From Gigantopelta aegis (Eukaryota; Mollusca; Gastropoda; Neomphalida; Peltospiridae): DNA of 64,000 bases. The stretch covers positions 10,959,957 through 11,023,956 of the forward strand of contig NC_054703.1 in NCBI RefSeq assembly GCF_016097555.1. The letters are read 5' to 3'. The translations under genes were made by a program, and so were the position numbers. Positions 20,324 to 31,945 of this stretch are shown piece by piece (the first letter of the stretch is position 1; the number at the start of each line of letters is the position of its first letter). A model generated the notes under the pieces. The model had not been told where the DNA came from. It saw only the letters and a list, made by a program, of their open reading frames with translations, and ran no database searches.

Positions 20324-21607
20324 TTAACAAACCTCACATTTGAAGGACTTGGCACCAGTGTGATTCAGCATATGATGTTTCAAGTTCGAATTCCGTGAAA
20401 AGGATTTTTCACACACGTCACAACTAAAACACTTGATACCAGTGTGAACTAGCATATGTTGTTTCAAGTACGACTTCTGTGAGAAACATTTCCCACACAC
20501 CTCACAATTGAAAGACTTGACACCAGTGTGAACCAACATATGATTTTTCATCTGCAGCTTCTGTGAGAAACGTTTTCCACACACGTCACAACTAAAGGGC
20601 TTCACACCAGTGTGAACTAGCATATGTCCTTTCAACAAGGATCTCTGAGAGAAACGTTTTGCACAGACCTCACACGTAAAAGTCTTAACGCCAGTGTGAA
20701 TCAACATATGTGTTTTCAAATGAGAATTTTGTGAGAAACATTTTGTACACACCTCACAATTAAAAGACTTAAGACCAGTGTGAACAAGCATATGCTGCTT
20801 CAAACTAGAACTGTCATACAAACATTTCGCACAGACCTCACATCTGAAAGACTTAACTCCAGTGTGAATGAGCATATGTCTTTTCAATGTGGATCCGAGT
20901 GAGAAACGTTTCGCACAGACCTCACATCTGAAAGACTTAACTCCAGTGTGAATGAGCATATGTCTTTTCAACATTGAACTGCGAGAAATAATTTTTGCAC
21001 AAACGTCACATTTCAAGAGTTTAACACCAGTGTGAATCGACATATGCTGTTTCAAGTAAGAATTTTGTGAGAAACATTTTGCACATAACTCACAATTAAA
21101 AGATTTAACACCAGTGTGGATCACCAAATGTCTTTTCAGGGAAGACTTTTGTGAGAAGCATTTTGCACACACCTCACATGTAAAAGGCTTAACACCAGTG
21201 TGAACCAGCATATGATGTTTTAAACCAGAACTGTTAATGAAACGTTTTGAACAGACCTCACATTTGAAAGGCCTAACTCCAGTATGAATGAGCAGATGCT
21301 CTTTCAAGGTGGAACTGAACGAGAAACATTTTGCACACACCTCACATTTGAAAGTCTTCACTCCTGTGTGAATGAACATATGCCGTGCCAAGGAATGCTT
21401 GTGATGAAAATACAGTCTACACACCTCACACTGATATGGTTTTTCACCAGCGTGGATCCTCAAATGCTGCTTAATGCGACACTTGTAAGAGAAACACTTT
21501 AAGCACATTCCACATTGAAAAGGTTTTTCACAAGAATGATCAGGGTTGATTTCACAATGTTTTGACGAGGACTTGCGTTCGACACATCTATCAACACTGT
21601 TTGACAT
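20324..21607 (-). CDS. C2H2 zinc-finger protein ZNF-B (14 fingers)
   Basis: A 427-residue protein starts at the ATG of MSNSVDRCVE. The frame is open upstream to ~21757 without another ATG, and a possible splice acceptor TTTCAG lies there, so an upstream exon is possible. The leader is residues 1-29; finger 1 (FQCGMCLKCFSYKCRIKQH) starts at residue 30, finger 2 (YQCEVCRLYFHHKHSLARH) at 58. Fourteen complete C-X2-C-X12-H-X3-H fingers follow in a perfect 28-residue register to residue 416, with TGVKSF/TGVKPF linkers. Finger 7 has Ile-Ile in place of the usual hydrophobic Phe position (AKIISRSS) but keeps its ligands. The protein stops at residue 427 directly after the second Cys of a fifteenth finger (FKCEVC-TAA). 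The family binds DNA in the nucleus; the target is unknown. Sister gene: ZNF-D, with one more finger. Confidence 0.8.
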   Translation of the reverse strand: MSNSVDRCVERKSSSKHCEINPDHSCEKPFQCGMCLKCFSYKCRIKQHLRIHAGEKPYQCEVCRLYFHHKHSLARHMFIHTGVKTFKCEVCAKCFSFSSTLKEHLLIHTGVRPFKCEVCSKRFINSSGLKHHMLVHTGVKPFTCEVCAKCFSQKSSLKRHLVIHTGVKSFNCELCAKCFSQNSYLKQHMSIHTGVKLLKCDVCAKIISRSSMLKRHMLIHTGVKSFRCEVCAKRFSLGSTLKRHMLIHTGVKSFRCEVCAKCLYDSSSLKQHMLVHTGLKSFNCEVCTKCFSQNSHLKTHMLIHTGVKTFTCEVCAKRFSQRSLLKGHMLVHTGVKPFSCDVCGKRFSQKLQMKNHMLVHTGVKSFNCEVCGKCFSQKSYLKQHMLVHTGIKCFSCDVCEKSFSRNSNLKHHMLNHTGAKSFKCEVC

Positions 21608-21930
21608 GCTGCTTTTTTCGACAGAGGACCTCGTAGTTCTGATTGGTTTCACAATGTCTTGTTTCGTTAGAAGCCTCTCGGACACCAGTCTGAAATGAAC
21701 ATTGTCAAGAGAAGTAGTGAAACAGATCCAGTAACTTGATCCATAAAACAGAAACTAAGACTTCAACAACATGCCCAGAAATTTTATCGTTGGTTCTAAC
21801 ACAACAAACACTCTGTCAGTTCTATAAATGTTTTTGTTTCTTGAATGGTAAGACGTATTGATGTTCGTGTTTTGTTTGCGTTTATAATCAACTATTACAT
21901 CCTGAAGACAGGTTTAATGTCTGTTTGGAC
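21608..21930. other. Unit B, 5' flank of the zinc-finger gene
   Basis: Similar to the 5' flanks of units A, C, D, B' and D' (landmarks CCTCTCGGACACCAGTC, ACTAAGACTTCAACAACATG, CACTCTGTCAGTTCTATAAA). It probably includes the 5' UTR and promoter. Confidence 0.55.
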
Positions 21931-22317
21931 TTAAAGGGACATTCCTGAGTTTGCTGCATTGTAAGATGTTACCGACAATAAAATATGTCTACGACTAAAC
22001 TTACATATTACATATATTTTGTTCTTTAGAATATTAGTGTCTGTACATTCAATGTGTTTCTGGTCGTCTTAATATTGGTAAGAAGCTCAAACTGGATTTT
22101 GTCTTCAAATAATGTCGTATATGAACAAAAAATATTTTAGGAAATAAAACGAAATTTAACCTAGTACATATATTAGAATGATCAGAAACATTTTTAATAT
22201 ACAGCCACTAATATTTTATGCAGAAAATTTATTTTATATGTAATTACAATCGTTAAAAAGTCTCTGTTAGTTGATAACATCTTAAAAACTGCAGCAAACT
22301 CAGGAATACCCCTTTAA
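21931..22317. mobile_element. MITE with TTAA ends, copy in unit B
   Basis: A 387-bp element bounded by TTAA. Its inverted ends TTAAAGGGACATTCCTGAG / CTCAGGAATACCCCTTTAA continue into TTTGCTGCA and, less perfectly, TAAGATGTT. No ORF. TTAA at both ends recalls piggyBac-type target choice, but the class is uncertain. The ortholog in unit D is 52192-52588; units A and C have the empty site. Confidence 0.8.
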
Positions 22318-22992
22318 TGGTTCTCTGCAAGGCACTTTTGAATTCATGTTATCCATTTCAAATTGAATTAAACTAGAAACCCCCCCCCCCCAAAAAAAAA
22401 AAATCCCCGAAGATAGAACAATACTTTCTGAAATGCTTATCTGATACTCATCATCATTCCCCTTTCACACCTATCTCGTCCATTTCAACATTTCTTTGTT
22501 TATACCTCGAGAAACCGACGTCTCAAATCAATTCACAATTATGCAGCCCCGTGGGAACAATAACTGGAGTGGGATTGGAAAGGAAGGAGATGTTTTAATT
22601 AACGACACACTCAACACATTTTATTTACGGTTATATTGCGTCGGGCATATCGTTAAGGACCGGAGTGGGGTTTGGATCAAAGACTGTATTAAGAAGGTGT
22701 CAGCCTCTAGTGGGAGATGGGGGGGGGGGGGGGGGGGTGTGTGTGTGTGTGTGTGTGTTTAAAATCATATCTTATTTATGTAGAGGACAAACAAAAACAA
22801 CATGTATTGTGACCCACGAGTAGTAGGGGCTGGGGGATTATATCCAATTATAATTTTATCTGAGTTGTTTGTCCAAGGTCAATGAATGGTTAGAGAAATG
22901 TCGGAGTAGTGGCCTTACACCTATCCAGTGAGTCAACAAACCTGCAACGGAATGCGAACCTAACAGAGTGGTGAATCCAGAAAATCAATTGG

Positions 22993-22995
<3 letters not shown>
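22318..22995. other. Unit B spacer with SINE tail fragment
   Basis: Matches unit D 52589-53230. It contains a reverse SINE type I tail fragment at 22579-22662, also present in unit D at 52842-52925, so it was inserted before the block duplication. G and GT runs lie at 22718-22759. A degraded SINE type II head is near 22885-22965. Confidence 0.6.
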
Positions 22996-23216
<221 letters not shown>

Positions 23217-23429
23217 GTCGCAAACGTTAGGCGGTGGGTGCGGGGCCCTGTACCCCCATTCCCTTAGATGCGCACTTACAATCCTTACGTGCGAAAGCTT
23301 AACAAGGGAACTTCTTTTTTTTAAATGTCAATTAGTGACATTTCTAGTCAACTGAAAACAAATTAGCAACTACTGATTAATCTTTTAAATTTGTATGGCG
23401 ATCTGTGAAATAGTTATATACGTAGCGAA

Positions 23430-26400
23430 TCGTAACCATATACAGAACAAAACGATCCCTGTCACCAAATACACCATGGAGGCTGTAACCCATCTCGATA
23501 CAGAACAAAACAATCCCTGTTAACCACTACACCACGGAGGCTGTAACCCATCACGATACACACCAAATCGATCCCTGTTGAACACTACACCACGGAGGCT
23601 GTAACCCATATCGATACAGAACAAAACAATCCCTGTTGACCACTACACCACGGAGGCTGTAACCCATCTCGATACAGAACAAAACTATCCCTGTTAACCA
23701 CTACACCACGGAGGCCGTAACCCATATCAATACAGAACAAAACAATCCCTGTTGACTACACCACAGAGGCTGTAACCCATCTCGATACAGAACAAAACAA
23801 TCCCTGTTGACCACTACACCACGGAGGCTGTAACCCATCTCGATAATTAACAAAGCAATCACTGTTAACGACTACACCACGGAGGCACTAACCCATCCTG
23901 ATAACGAACAAAACAATCCCCGTTAACCACTACACCACGTAGGCTGTAACCCATCTCGATACAGAACAAAACAATCCCTGTTGACCACTACATCACGGAG
24001 GCTGTAACCCATCTCGATACAGAACAAAACAATCCCTGTTGACTACACCACGGATACTGTAACCCATATCGATACAGAACAAAACAATCCCTGTTGACCA
24101 CTACACCACAGAGGATGTAACTCATCACACCATGGAGGCTGTAACCCATCTCGATACAGAACAAACCAATCCCTGTTGACCACTACACCACAGAGGCTGT
24201 AACTTATATCGATACAGAACAAAACAATCCCTGGTAACCACTACACCACGGAGGTTGTAACCCATCTCGATACAGAACAAAACGATCCCTGTTTACCACT
24301 ACACCACGGAGGCACTAACCCATCTCGATAATGAACAAAACAATCCCTGTTAACCACTATACCACGGAGGCTGTAACCCATCTCCATACAGAACAAAACA
24401 ATCCCTGTTGACCACTACACCACAGAGGCTGTAACCCATCTCGATACAGAACAAAACAATCCCAGTTAACCACTACACCACGGATTTTGTAACCCACCTC
24501 GATACAGAACAAAACAATCCCTGTTGACCACTACACCACGGAGACTGTAACCCATCTCGATACAGAACAAAACAATCCCTGTTGATCACTACACCACGGA
24601 GGCTGTAACCCATCTCGATAATGAACAAAACAGTCCCTGTTAACCACTACACCACGGAGGCTGTAACCCATCACACCACAGAGGCTGTAACCCATCTCGA
24701 TACAGAACAAAACAATCCCTGTTAATCACTACACACGGAGGCTGTAACCCATCACACCACGGAGGCTGTAACTCATATCGATACAGAACAAAACAATCCC
24801 TGTTAACCACTACACCACGGAAGCTGTAACTCATCTCGATACAGAACAAAACAATCCCTGTTAACGACTACACACGGAGGCCGTAACCCATCTCTATACA
24901 GAACAAAACAATCCCTGTTGACCACTACACCACGGAGGCCGTAACCCATATCGATACAGAACAAAACAATCCCTGTTGACCACTACACCACGGAGGCTGT
25001 AACCCATCTCGATAATTAACAAAGTAATCACTGTTAACGACTACACCACGGAGGCACTAACCCATCCTGATAACGAACAAAACAATCCCCGTTAACCACT
25101 ACACCACGTATGCTGTAACCCATCTCGGTACATAACAAAACAATCCCTGTTGACCACTACATCACGGAGGCTGTAACTCATCTCGATACAGAACAAAACA
25201 ATCCCTGTTGACCACTACATCACGAAGGCTGTAACCCATATCGATACAGAACAAAACAATCCCTGTTGACCACTACACCACAGTGGATGTAACCCATCAC
25301 ACCACGGAGGCTGTAACCCATCTCGATACAGAACAAACCAATCCCTGTTGACCACTACACCACGGAGGCACTAACCCATCTCGATAATGAACAAAACAAT
25401 CCGTGTTAACCACTACACCACGGAGGCTGTAACCCATCTCCATACAGAACAAAACAATCCCTGTTGACCACTACACCACAGAGGCTGTAACCCATCTCGA
25501 TACAGAACAAAACAATCCCTGTTAACCACTACACCACGGATTCTGTAACCCACCTCGATACAGAACAAAACAATCCCTGTTGACCACTACACCACGGAGA
25601 CTGTAACCCATCTCGATACAAAACAAAATACTCCCTGTTAACCATCACACCACAGAGGATGTAACCCATCTTGATACAGAACAAAACAATCCCTGTCGAT
25701 CACTACACCACGGAGGCTGTAACCCATCTCGATAATGAACAAAACAGTCCCTGTTAACCACTACACCACGGAGGCTGTAACCCATCACACCACAGAGGCT
25801 GTAACCCATCTCGATACAGAACAAAACAATCCCTGTTAATCACTACACACGGAGGCTGTAACCCATCACACCACGGAGGCTGTAACTCATATCGATACAG
25901 AACAAAACAATCCCTGTTAACCACTACACCACGGAAGCTGTAACTCATATCGATACAGAACAAAACAATCCCTGTTAACGACTACACACGGAGGCCGTAA
26001 CCCATCTCTATACAGAACAAAACAATCCCTGTTGACCACTACACCACGGAGGCTGTAACCCAACTCGATACAGAACAAAACTATCCCTGTTAACCACTAC
26101 ACCACGGAGGCCGTAACCCATATCGATACAGAACAAAACAATCCCTGTTGACCACTACACCACGGAGGCTGTAACCCATCTCGATAATTAACAAAGTAAT
26201 CACTGTTAACGACTACACCACGGAGGCACTAACCCATCCTGATAACGAACACAACAATCCCCGTTAACCACTACACCACGTAGGCTGTAACCCATCTCGG
26301 TACATAACAAAACAATCCCTGTTGACCACTACATCACGGAGGCTGTAACCCATCTCGATACAAAACAAAACAATCCCTGTCGACCACTACATCACGGAGG

Positions 26401-27285
26401 CTGTAACCCATCTCGATACAGAACAAAACAATCCCTGTTGACTACACCACGGATACTGTAACCCATATCGATACAGAACAAAACAATCCCTGTTGACCAC
26501 TACACCACAGAGGATGTAACCCATCACACCACGGAGGCTGTAACCCATCTCGATACAGAACAAACCAATCCCTGTTGACCACTACACCACGGAGGCACTA
26601 ACCCATCTCGATAATGAACAAAACAATCCGTGTTAACCACTACACCACGGAGGCTGTAACCCATCTCCATACAGAACAAAACAATCCCTGTTGACCACTA
26701 CACCACAGAGGCTGTAACCCATCTCGATACAGAACAAAACAATCCCTGTTAACCACTACACCACGGATTCTGTAACCCACCTCGATACAGAAGAAAACAA
26801 TCCCTGTTGACCACTACACCACGGAGACTGTAACCCATCTCGATACAAAACAAAACACTCCCTGTTAACCATCACACCACAGAGGATGTAACCCATCTTG
26901 ATACAGAACAAAACAATCCCTGTTGATCACTACACCACGGAGGCTGTAACCCATCTCGATAATGAACAAAACAGTCCCTGTTAACCACTACACCACGGAG
27001 GCTGTAACCCATCACACCACAGAGGCTGTAACCCATCTCGATACAGAACAAAACAATCCCTGTTAACCACTACACCACGGAGGCTGTAACCCATCTCGAT
27101 ACAGAACAAAACAATCCCTGTTGACCACTACACCACGGAGGCTGTAACCCATCTCGATACAGAACAAAACGATCCCTGTTAACCACTACACCACAGAGGC
27201 TGTAACCCATCTCGATACAGAGCAAAACAATCCCTGCTGACCACTACACCACAGAGGCTGTAACCCATCTCGATACAGATGCTGA
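23430..27285. repeat. Satellite S3 in unit B, 58-bp unit with higher-order repeat
   Basis: About 66 copies of a 58-bp unit with CGATACAGAACAAAACAATC, CCTGTTGACCACTACACCAC and GGAGGCTGTAACCCATCT. Variant monomers recur at a spacing of 1.1-1.2 kb: the GGCACTAACCCATCCTGATA variant at 23.88, 25.05 and 26.23 kb; the CATCACACCACAGAGG variant at 24.67, 25.79 and 27.01 kb. So there is a higher-order repeat about three times over. Unit D has only about seven monomers (53835-54250). The two 69-residue ORFs inside are one higher-order period apart and are not genes. Confidence 0.95.
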
Positions 27286-27760
27286 CAGCAAATTACTGAA
27301 AGCAGAAATAACACACTCATGTTCTTTCTAACAATGTCTAATATCTTAGCAAAGCATTTCTTATTTATATTTATTCTATTATATTCTATTTTATATTTGA
27401 ATTTAATTTTAAATAGTATATGTCAATATAATAATAATTTTTCTATAAATTATATGTACTTCGAGATGTTTGTCTGTAGTGTGAAATATGTATATTTTAT
27501 TAAAAAGTATCTCGCAGAAAGCATTTGAAAAGGCAGCGATAAAGAACCCCCATTGTGCGAGTCTAGCTGAGATACCCATATACAATACTGGAAACATTTC
27601 TAACATCTTATTCAAAACACTTATAATTTGCATATTTTTATTTTTATCCTTTCTTTTCCTTCTTTGTTTAAACAAAATAATAAAATAAAACACGTAACGA
27701 TATAATGAAAATTGTGTATATTTATGATTTTAATTATATTTAGTTCTAGATGTTTGTTAG
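27286..27760. other. Unit B spacer, AT-rich
   Basis: Matches unit D 54255-54725 (CAGATGCTGACAG, TTCTTTCTAACAAT, GTACTTCGAGATGTTT, GGAAACATTTCTAA). Its left edge resembles unit A ~11660 and unit C ~45350, so the S3 array replaced part of the ancestral unit there. No gene. Confidence 0.55.
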
Positions 27761-28400
27761 TAATGTGAAATACGCATATTTTATTAAAACGTATCATGCA
27801 GAAAACTTTATAAATGGCAACGGAAAACAATCGCAATTGACAGAATTTGACAAAGGAAACCGGGGTGTTACAACAAAAACAGTCTGATCCCGTGTTCTAT
27901 TTTAACTATCAGATATTAAAGATTGTAATCTCATCTGCCGATAATAAATTTATTTGCAGGCAACATTACGCAATGCATACAAATCACAGAGTGATTTACA
28001 TGAACCTCAAAACATAGTGGAGAATTGTAATTAATTTGTAAATGGAAAACGAAGAAATTTACACTACTATACTGAATAAACATATCAAACAACAATCAGG
28101 TTATGATAAAGGAAAAGTTCCGAGAAAGGCATTCTGACCTGTGCCTCGGACTATTTAACTATGACGATATGCGGACAACGATTAGTTATTCCTCCTTTAT
28201 ATTTAAGTACCTGGAATGAATAATAATATAAAAAATCTTCACTTCACTTCACTCGGATTATTTTGCAAAAAAACACACGTAAATTGTGTTCTACACAATA
28301 ATTCATTTAATTTTCTTTGTGCATTATTTAGCTTTACAATAAAACAAGAAACTAACTTATTTTAGCTCTGTAGATCTTGAAATCTGTTTTAACTAACGTC
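27761..28400 (+). repeat. Core repeat copy CR-4
   Basis: A complete but diverged core repeat (AATGGCAACGGAAAACAATC, CTGATCCCGTGTTCTATTTT, CATCTGCCGATAATAAATTT, TGTGCCTCGGACTATT). In unit D nearly all of this and the next 260 bp are missing: 54775 jumps from the CR start to the equivalent of 28662. Confidence 0.7.
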
Positions 28401-28461
28401 TCAAATCAATTCACGGCCAAACGTTTTTGTTCCATATAGATTGATGGAGTTTTAATGGGTA

Positions 28462-28668
28462 ATGTTTTCTTTTTGTTTTTTTATTGTTCCTCTATTTATT
28501 TTTTTCAAGACAAAGGCTTGTGACAATTGTATTTTGAAGGAAGTTTGTCTAGAAATGGTTAAAGATTGTGAAAAATATGTAAATTGGCCTACGCTTGTCA
28601 AACGCGTTTTTGACAACGATGAAATGTCATTTATCACATATCTATCACAGATGTTACAATCCATTTAA
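28462..28668 (+). CDS. Small ORF of unknown function (doubtful)
   Basis: A 68-residue ORF. Its first ~16 residues are a hydrophobic Phe-rich stretch from a T-rich tract; the rest (KACDNCILKEVCLEMVKDC) has four Cys and then a charged part. A pyrimidine run ending TTTTTTTCAAG lies just before ACAAAGGC, so a short exon is conceivable. It is not present in units A, C or D; unit D has a deletion here. I do not recognise it and regard chance as the more likely explanation. Confidence 0.15.
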   Translation: MFSFCFFIVPLFIFFKTKACDNCILKEVCLEMVKDCEKYVNWPTLVKRVFDNDEMSFITYLSQMLQSI

Positions 28669-28794
28669 GAGGTAGATTTATTCGAGAAGTGTGTGCTAAT
28701 CTCCGTTTCTTTAAAATGTATAATTTATAAGCACTTGTCTAATAATCACCGTATCCAGTATTATTTAACACCCCCCCCCCCCCTTCTTACTGTT

Positions 28795-29020
28795 CTAGCA
28801 CGCTGTCCTGGGCACACAATATAGCTATCGGAATTGTCTATCCATAGCAGTGGGGTAATGATCAGTTGTTAATGGTTACCGAGAGCAACATTGTATAGTT
28901 GCCTTACAGCTACGCAATAGGTCTAAGTCTTTAACTCTCACTGGATGGGAGCTGGTACCGGGATACGAACCCAGATCTACCAGTTTTAAGTTCAATGACT
29001 TAACCACCGAGACTGATATT
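28795..29020 (-). mobile_element. SINE type II, old copy in unit B
   Basis: Reverse copy from CAAGCACGCTGTCCTGGGC-like tail through CCTTACAGCTACGCAATAGG and GGGAGCTGGTACCGGG to the head. The orthologous copy in unit D is at 54925-55165 with the same neighbours, so it predates the block duplication. Confidence 0.7.
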
Positions 29021-29895
29021 TATCTCGCCCAGTGGTTGAGAGACAATAATTTGAAACAAAAGTAACACACACAATCTTTTTAACTATATATAAAAAACAT
29101 TTAATCATGTGAATGATTTATTATTTTATATCAACCCCCCCCCCCCCCCCCCCCCACCCACACACACACACAAAAACCCAAAACAGGGCGTCCAACCTAA
29201 TGGAAATATGTTTCCGGAATTTTCTGATATTTTATGCGCGCGAGAGCCCTTTTGAAAACAACAATTTAAAGTGCGCGAAAACGTCATTTTCATAAAAGTA
29301 ATTTTAAACAGTGCGAAAAATATTTCCAAAATGATAATACAAATGAGTATATTATTATTTATATGTGAATTGGAACATCCTCATAAAAAGACACAGCCCC
29401 CCCCCCCCCCCCCGTCCCCCACCTACAGCAAAAATCATCAACAAGTTCACACAAAAAAGCCCACTTTATTAACAAATATTATATTAACGTTTATGACTCC
29501 CACCTATAGCAATAAAGTGACAAACAAACTTGGGACTAATGCTACTTTTACGTAGGTACATTGCCACATATGCACTATTTCACAATATGCATGTAAAGGT
29601 GTCGAACTGATTTGTGCCGAACTGATTCGGGAACGAAACGTCTGCAACCCACATTAAGACTGGCTGCCGTTTTGTATTACGCTCACAATACTATTACAGT
29701 AACACTTTTGGGGAGCCAGTGTACAGAAAACAAAATCGCGTTATTATTTAACTTACTTGAATAAAATAATATCGGTAGGTGTATTAATGTCATGGATGCG
29801 TCATATAATAGATTAGTGGTAGCCAAATATTATTTAGTCAAATGTTGCATGTGAAAGCCAATCGAAAGAAGACAATTGTCGGTACGGGTTGGGTT

Positions 29896-29929
<34 letters not shown>

Positions 29930-30404
29930 ACGATCGTAGCATTATGTTATATACTCATGCTTTCATCCACGATGACAAAACTGCATACATCGCCATAAAA
30001 CCGATGCATGCTCCCGCAGGAACATATGTCTATGATATTTAAAATATCTTTCAAATGAATACATAAACTATTCTAGTATAAAAAATAAGAAAGAAAATGT
30101 TCATATATGGCTTCAGTTTACTCGGCATTGTCATTGGTCGGCTGTTGACAATAGACATTCCCGCGGCCTTGATAATGACACAAAACTAGACAAAACGGAG
30201 CTACGGTTGAAATGAGTGATACAGATATTTAATTATAAGAATGTAGAATGTAATAACAATTAGTTGCTTAAAAAAAAACAATTCGAGTGAATCTGAAAAA
30301 AAATCGGGATATTTGGCATCAATTCCGGAATTCCGAGTACGTGATGAAAATTCCGGCAAGTTGGTCGCGCTGACAAAACAACAACATTACAGCTAGATGG
30401 CTAT
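29021..30404. other. Spacer with a ~1.2-kb stretch missing from unit D
   Basis: The left end (to ~29150) and right end (from ~30380, TTACAGCTAGATGGCTATA) match unit D 55165-55395, but the ~1.2 kb between them has no counterpart there. It holds C runs (29135-29154, 29397-29413), a T run (29895-29918) and AT-rich sequence with no ORF of note. I cannot classify it. Confidence 0.5.
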
Positions 30405-30860
30405 ATATTATGAAACTCGTAGATATTTATATTATATTTTGTTCAAGAGATTTTAAAAAGTATCATTTTGAAAGCATTATATGGGCAACGAAATATAATC
30501 GCAAATGACCGAATTTCACTAAACGAACCGGGATGTCACGACAATGAGAGTCCGATCCCGTGTTCTATTTCGGGTATTAGACATCAATGACTTGTAACAA
30601 GGTCAACTGATAATAAATCCGTTTCTCGGTAAAAATAGACAATATATACGAGTTACTGCGCGATTTACGTGAACCGCAAGAACAGCGGAGAATTGAAATT
30701 AAAGTTATAAAAGAAAAACAAAGAATATTGCTGAATAAACTGAATAAACTTACCCAACAACAATCGTGTCAACAAAAACCAAACGGTCACGAGAAGGCTA
30801 TTCCGAACCGTTGTTCGGACTATTTAAGTACCATGAAATGCGGATTATGCTTAATTCCTT
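30405..30860 (+). repeat. Core repeat copy CR-5
   Basis: Core repeat next to relic unit B', nearly the same as CR-9 of D'. It has the perfect 7-bp inverted repeat TCCGAAC-CGTT-GTTCGGA at 30802-30819 and ATGCGGATTATG. The TATA-like part of other copies is replaced by AT-rich sequence. Confidence 0.75.
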
Positions 30861-31009
30861 CATTCGTTTTAGTTCATTTTAACTTTAGTTTTGTACTAGT
30901 ATCCAGTTACGGTTCAATTATTCAATTATATAAGGTTTATTATTTTTATTATTATTTTATTTTTATTTCTTCTTTTTAAAAATTATTTCATGTATTTATT
31001 TATTTGCCC

Positions 31010-31940
31010 TTGTAAGTTGTATTGCACAAAGCATGTGATCGGTTTCACAGTTTTTTGTTTCGCTGGGCACCTGTCTGACACCAGCCTAGAATGGATATTT
31101 TTTCGAAATAAAAGTATGGAAAGAAGTACTAAACCAGGCCCAGTAAATGAACAAATGAAACACAAACGAAGACTTGAATAACATAAGAAATTTCACCTTT
31201 CGCTATAACTCTACACAAGCTCTGTCTTTTCTGTATATTTTTATCCTCAAATAGTAAGCAGTACTGATGTTTGTTTTGTTTGAGATTATAATGAACCAAT
31301 ACATCCTGATTACAGATGTGTGGCGTTAGTTGCATTATGTACCATTTCACTCTTGTGGTGCAAAACTATATATGTACAGTGTTCGGTTCACTTTGAACTT
31401 TAAAACAGCTTAGAAGGTACTGATATAGTGCTACCATAACAATTAGTTGCCTGGGCGGGACATGGGTCAGTGGATCCATTATGAGTCTCCCACTCCACAC
31501 GACCGGTATATTAAAAGCTGTGGTATGTGCTCTCCTGTTTATAGGACAATGCACATACAAGATTCTTTGCTACTAAAAGAAAAACAAAGCGGTTGTTGGG
31601 ATGGACCCTCATTTTCCCCAAAATCCACCCGTTTACCTGGCTGGCTTCAGAATTATTTTTTTTATTAAAATGAGCACCTGGAAGAAACAATGATAATGAA
31701 AGAAGAATATTTTTCAAAATGATTTATTCCCGAGTTAATAAAAAACAAAACAAATAGGTTTATCCATCAACCATAATCAGATGAGCATATAGTTAACAAG
31801 CATTCTTCGAGTACGTCTAAAACAATACAAGTCCCCTACAGCGTCCTGATAATGTTCTCTTAAATGCATGGGCAACAAATCATTTTTGATAGAGTTATGA
31901 CCCTTTCCGTAAATTCTAGTACACTTGAACTTGATCTAGA
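31010..31940 (-). pseudogene. Relic unit B': zinc-finger gene flanks without the finger ORF
   Basis: From 31022 to ~31320 lies the 5' flank of the ZNF gene (GTGATCGGTTTCACAG, GACACCAGCCTAGAATGG, GAAGACTTGAATAACAT, TCCTGATTACAG), corresponding to 7680-7960 in unit A. From ~31370 to 31940 comes 3'-flank sequence (TCACTTTGAACTTTAAAAC, type III SINE-like part, minus-strand AATAAA at 31723-31728, AACAAGCATTCTTC). No finger codon remains between or beside them, and the flank order is reversed relative to a normal unit. It looks like the join of two units with loss of the gene. D' (56200-57180) shows the same structure. Confidence 0.65.
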
Positions 31941-31945
31941 CATAG

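Noticed and set aside
21608-21685. Earlier start of ZNF-B at a GTG (also ZNF-C 42938 and ZNF-D 51920)
   Set aside because: GTG is not a usual animal start; the first ATG (MSNSVDRC) is in the same place in all four genes and has A at -3.
24640-25963. Two identical 69-residue ORFs
   Set aside because: They repeat with the higher-order period of satellite S3 and have no independent support.
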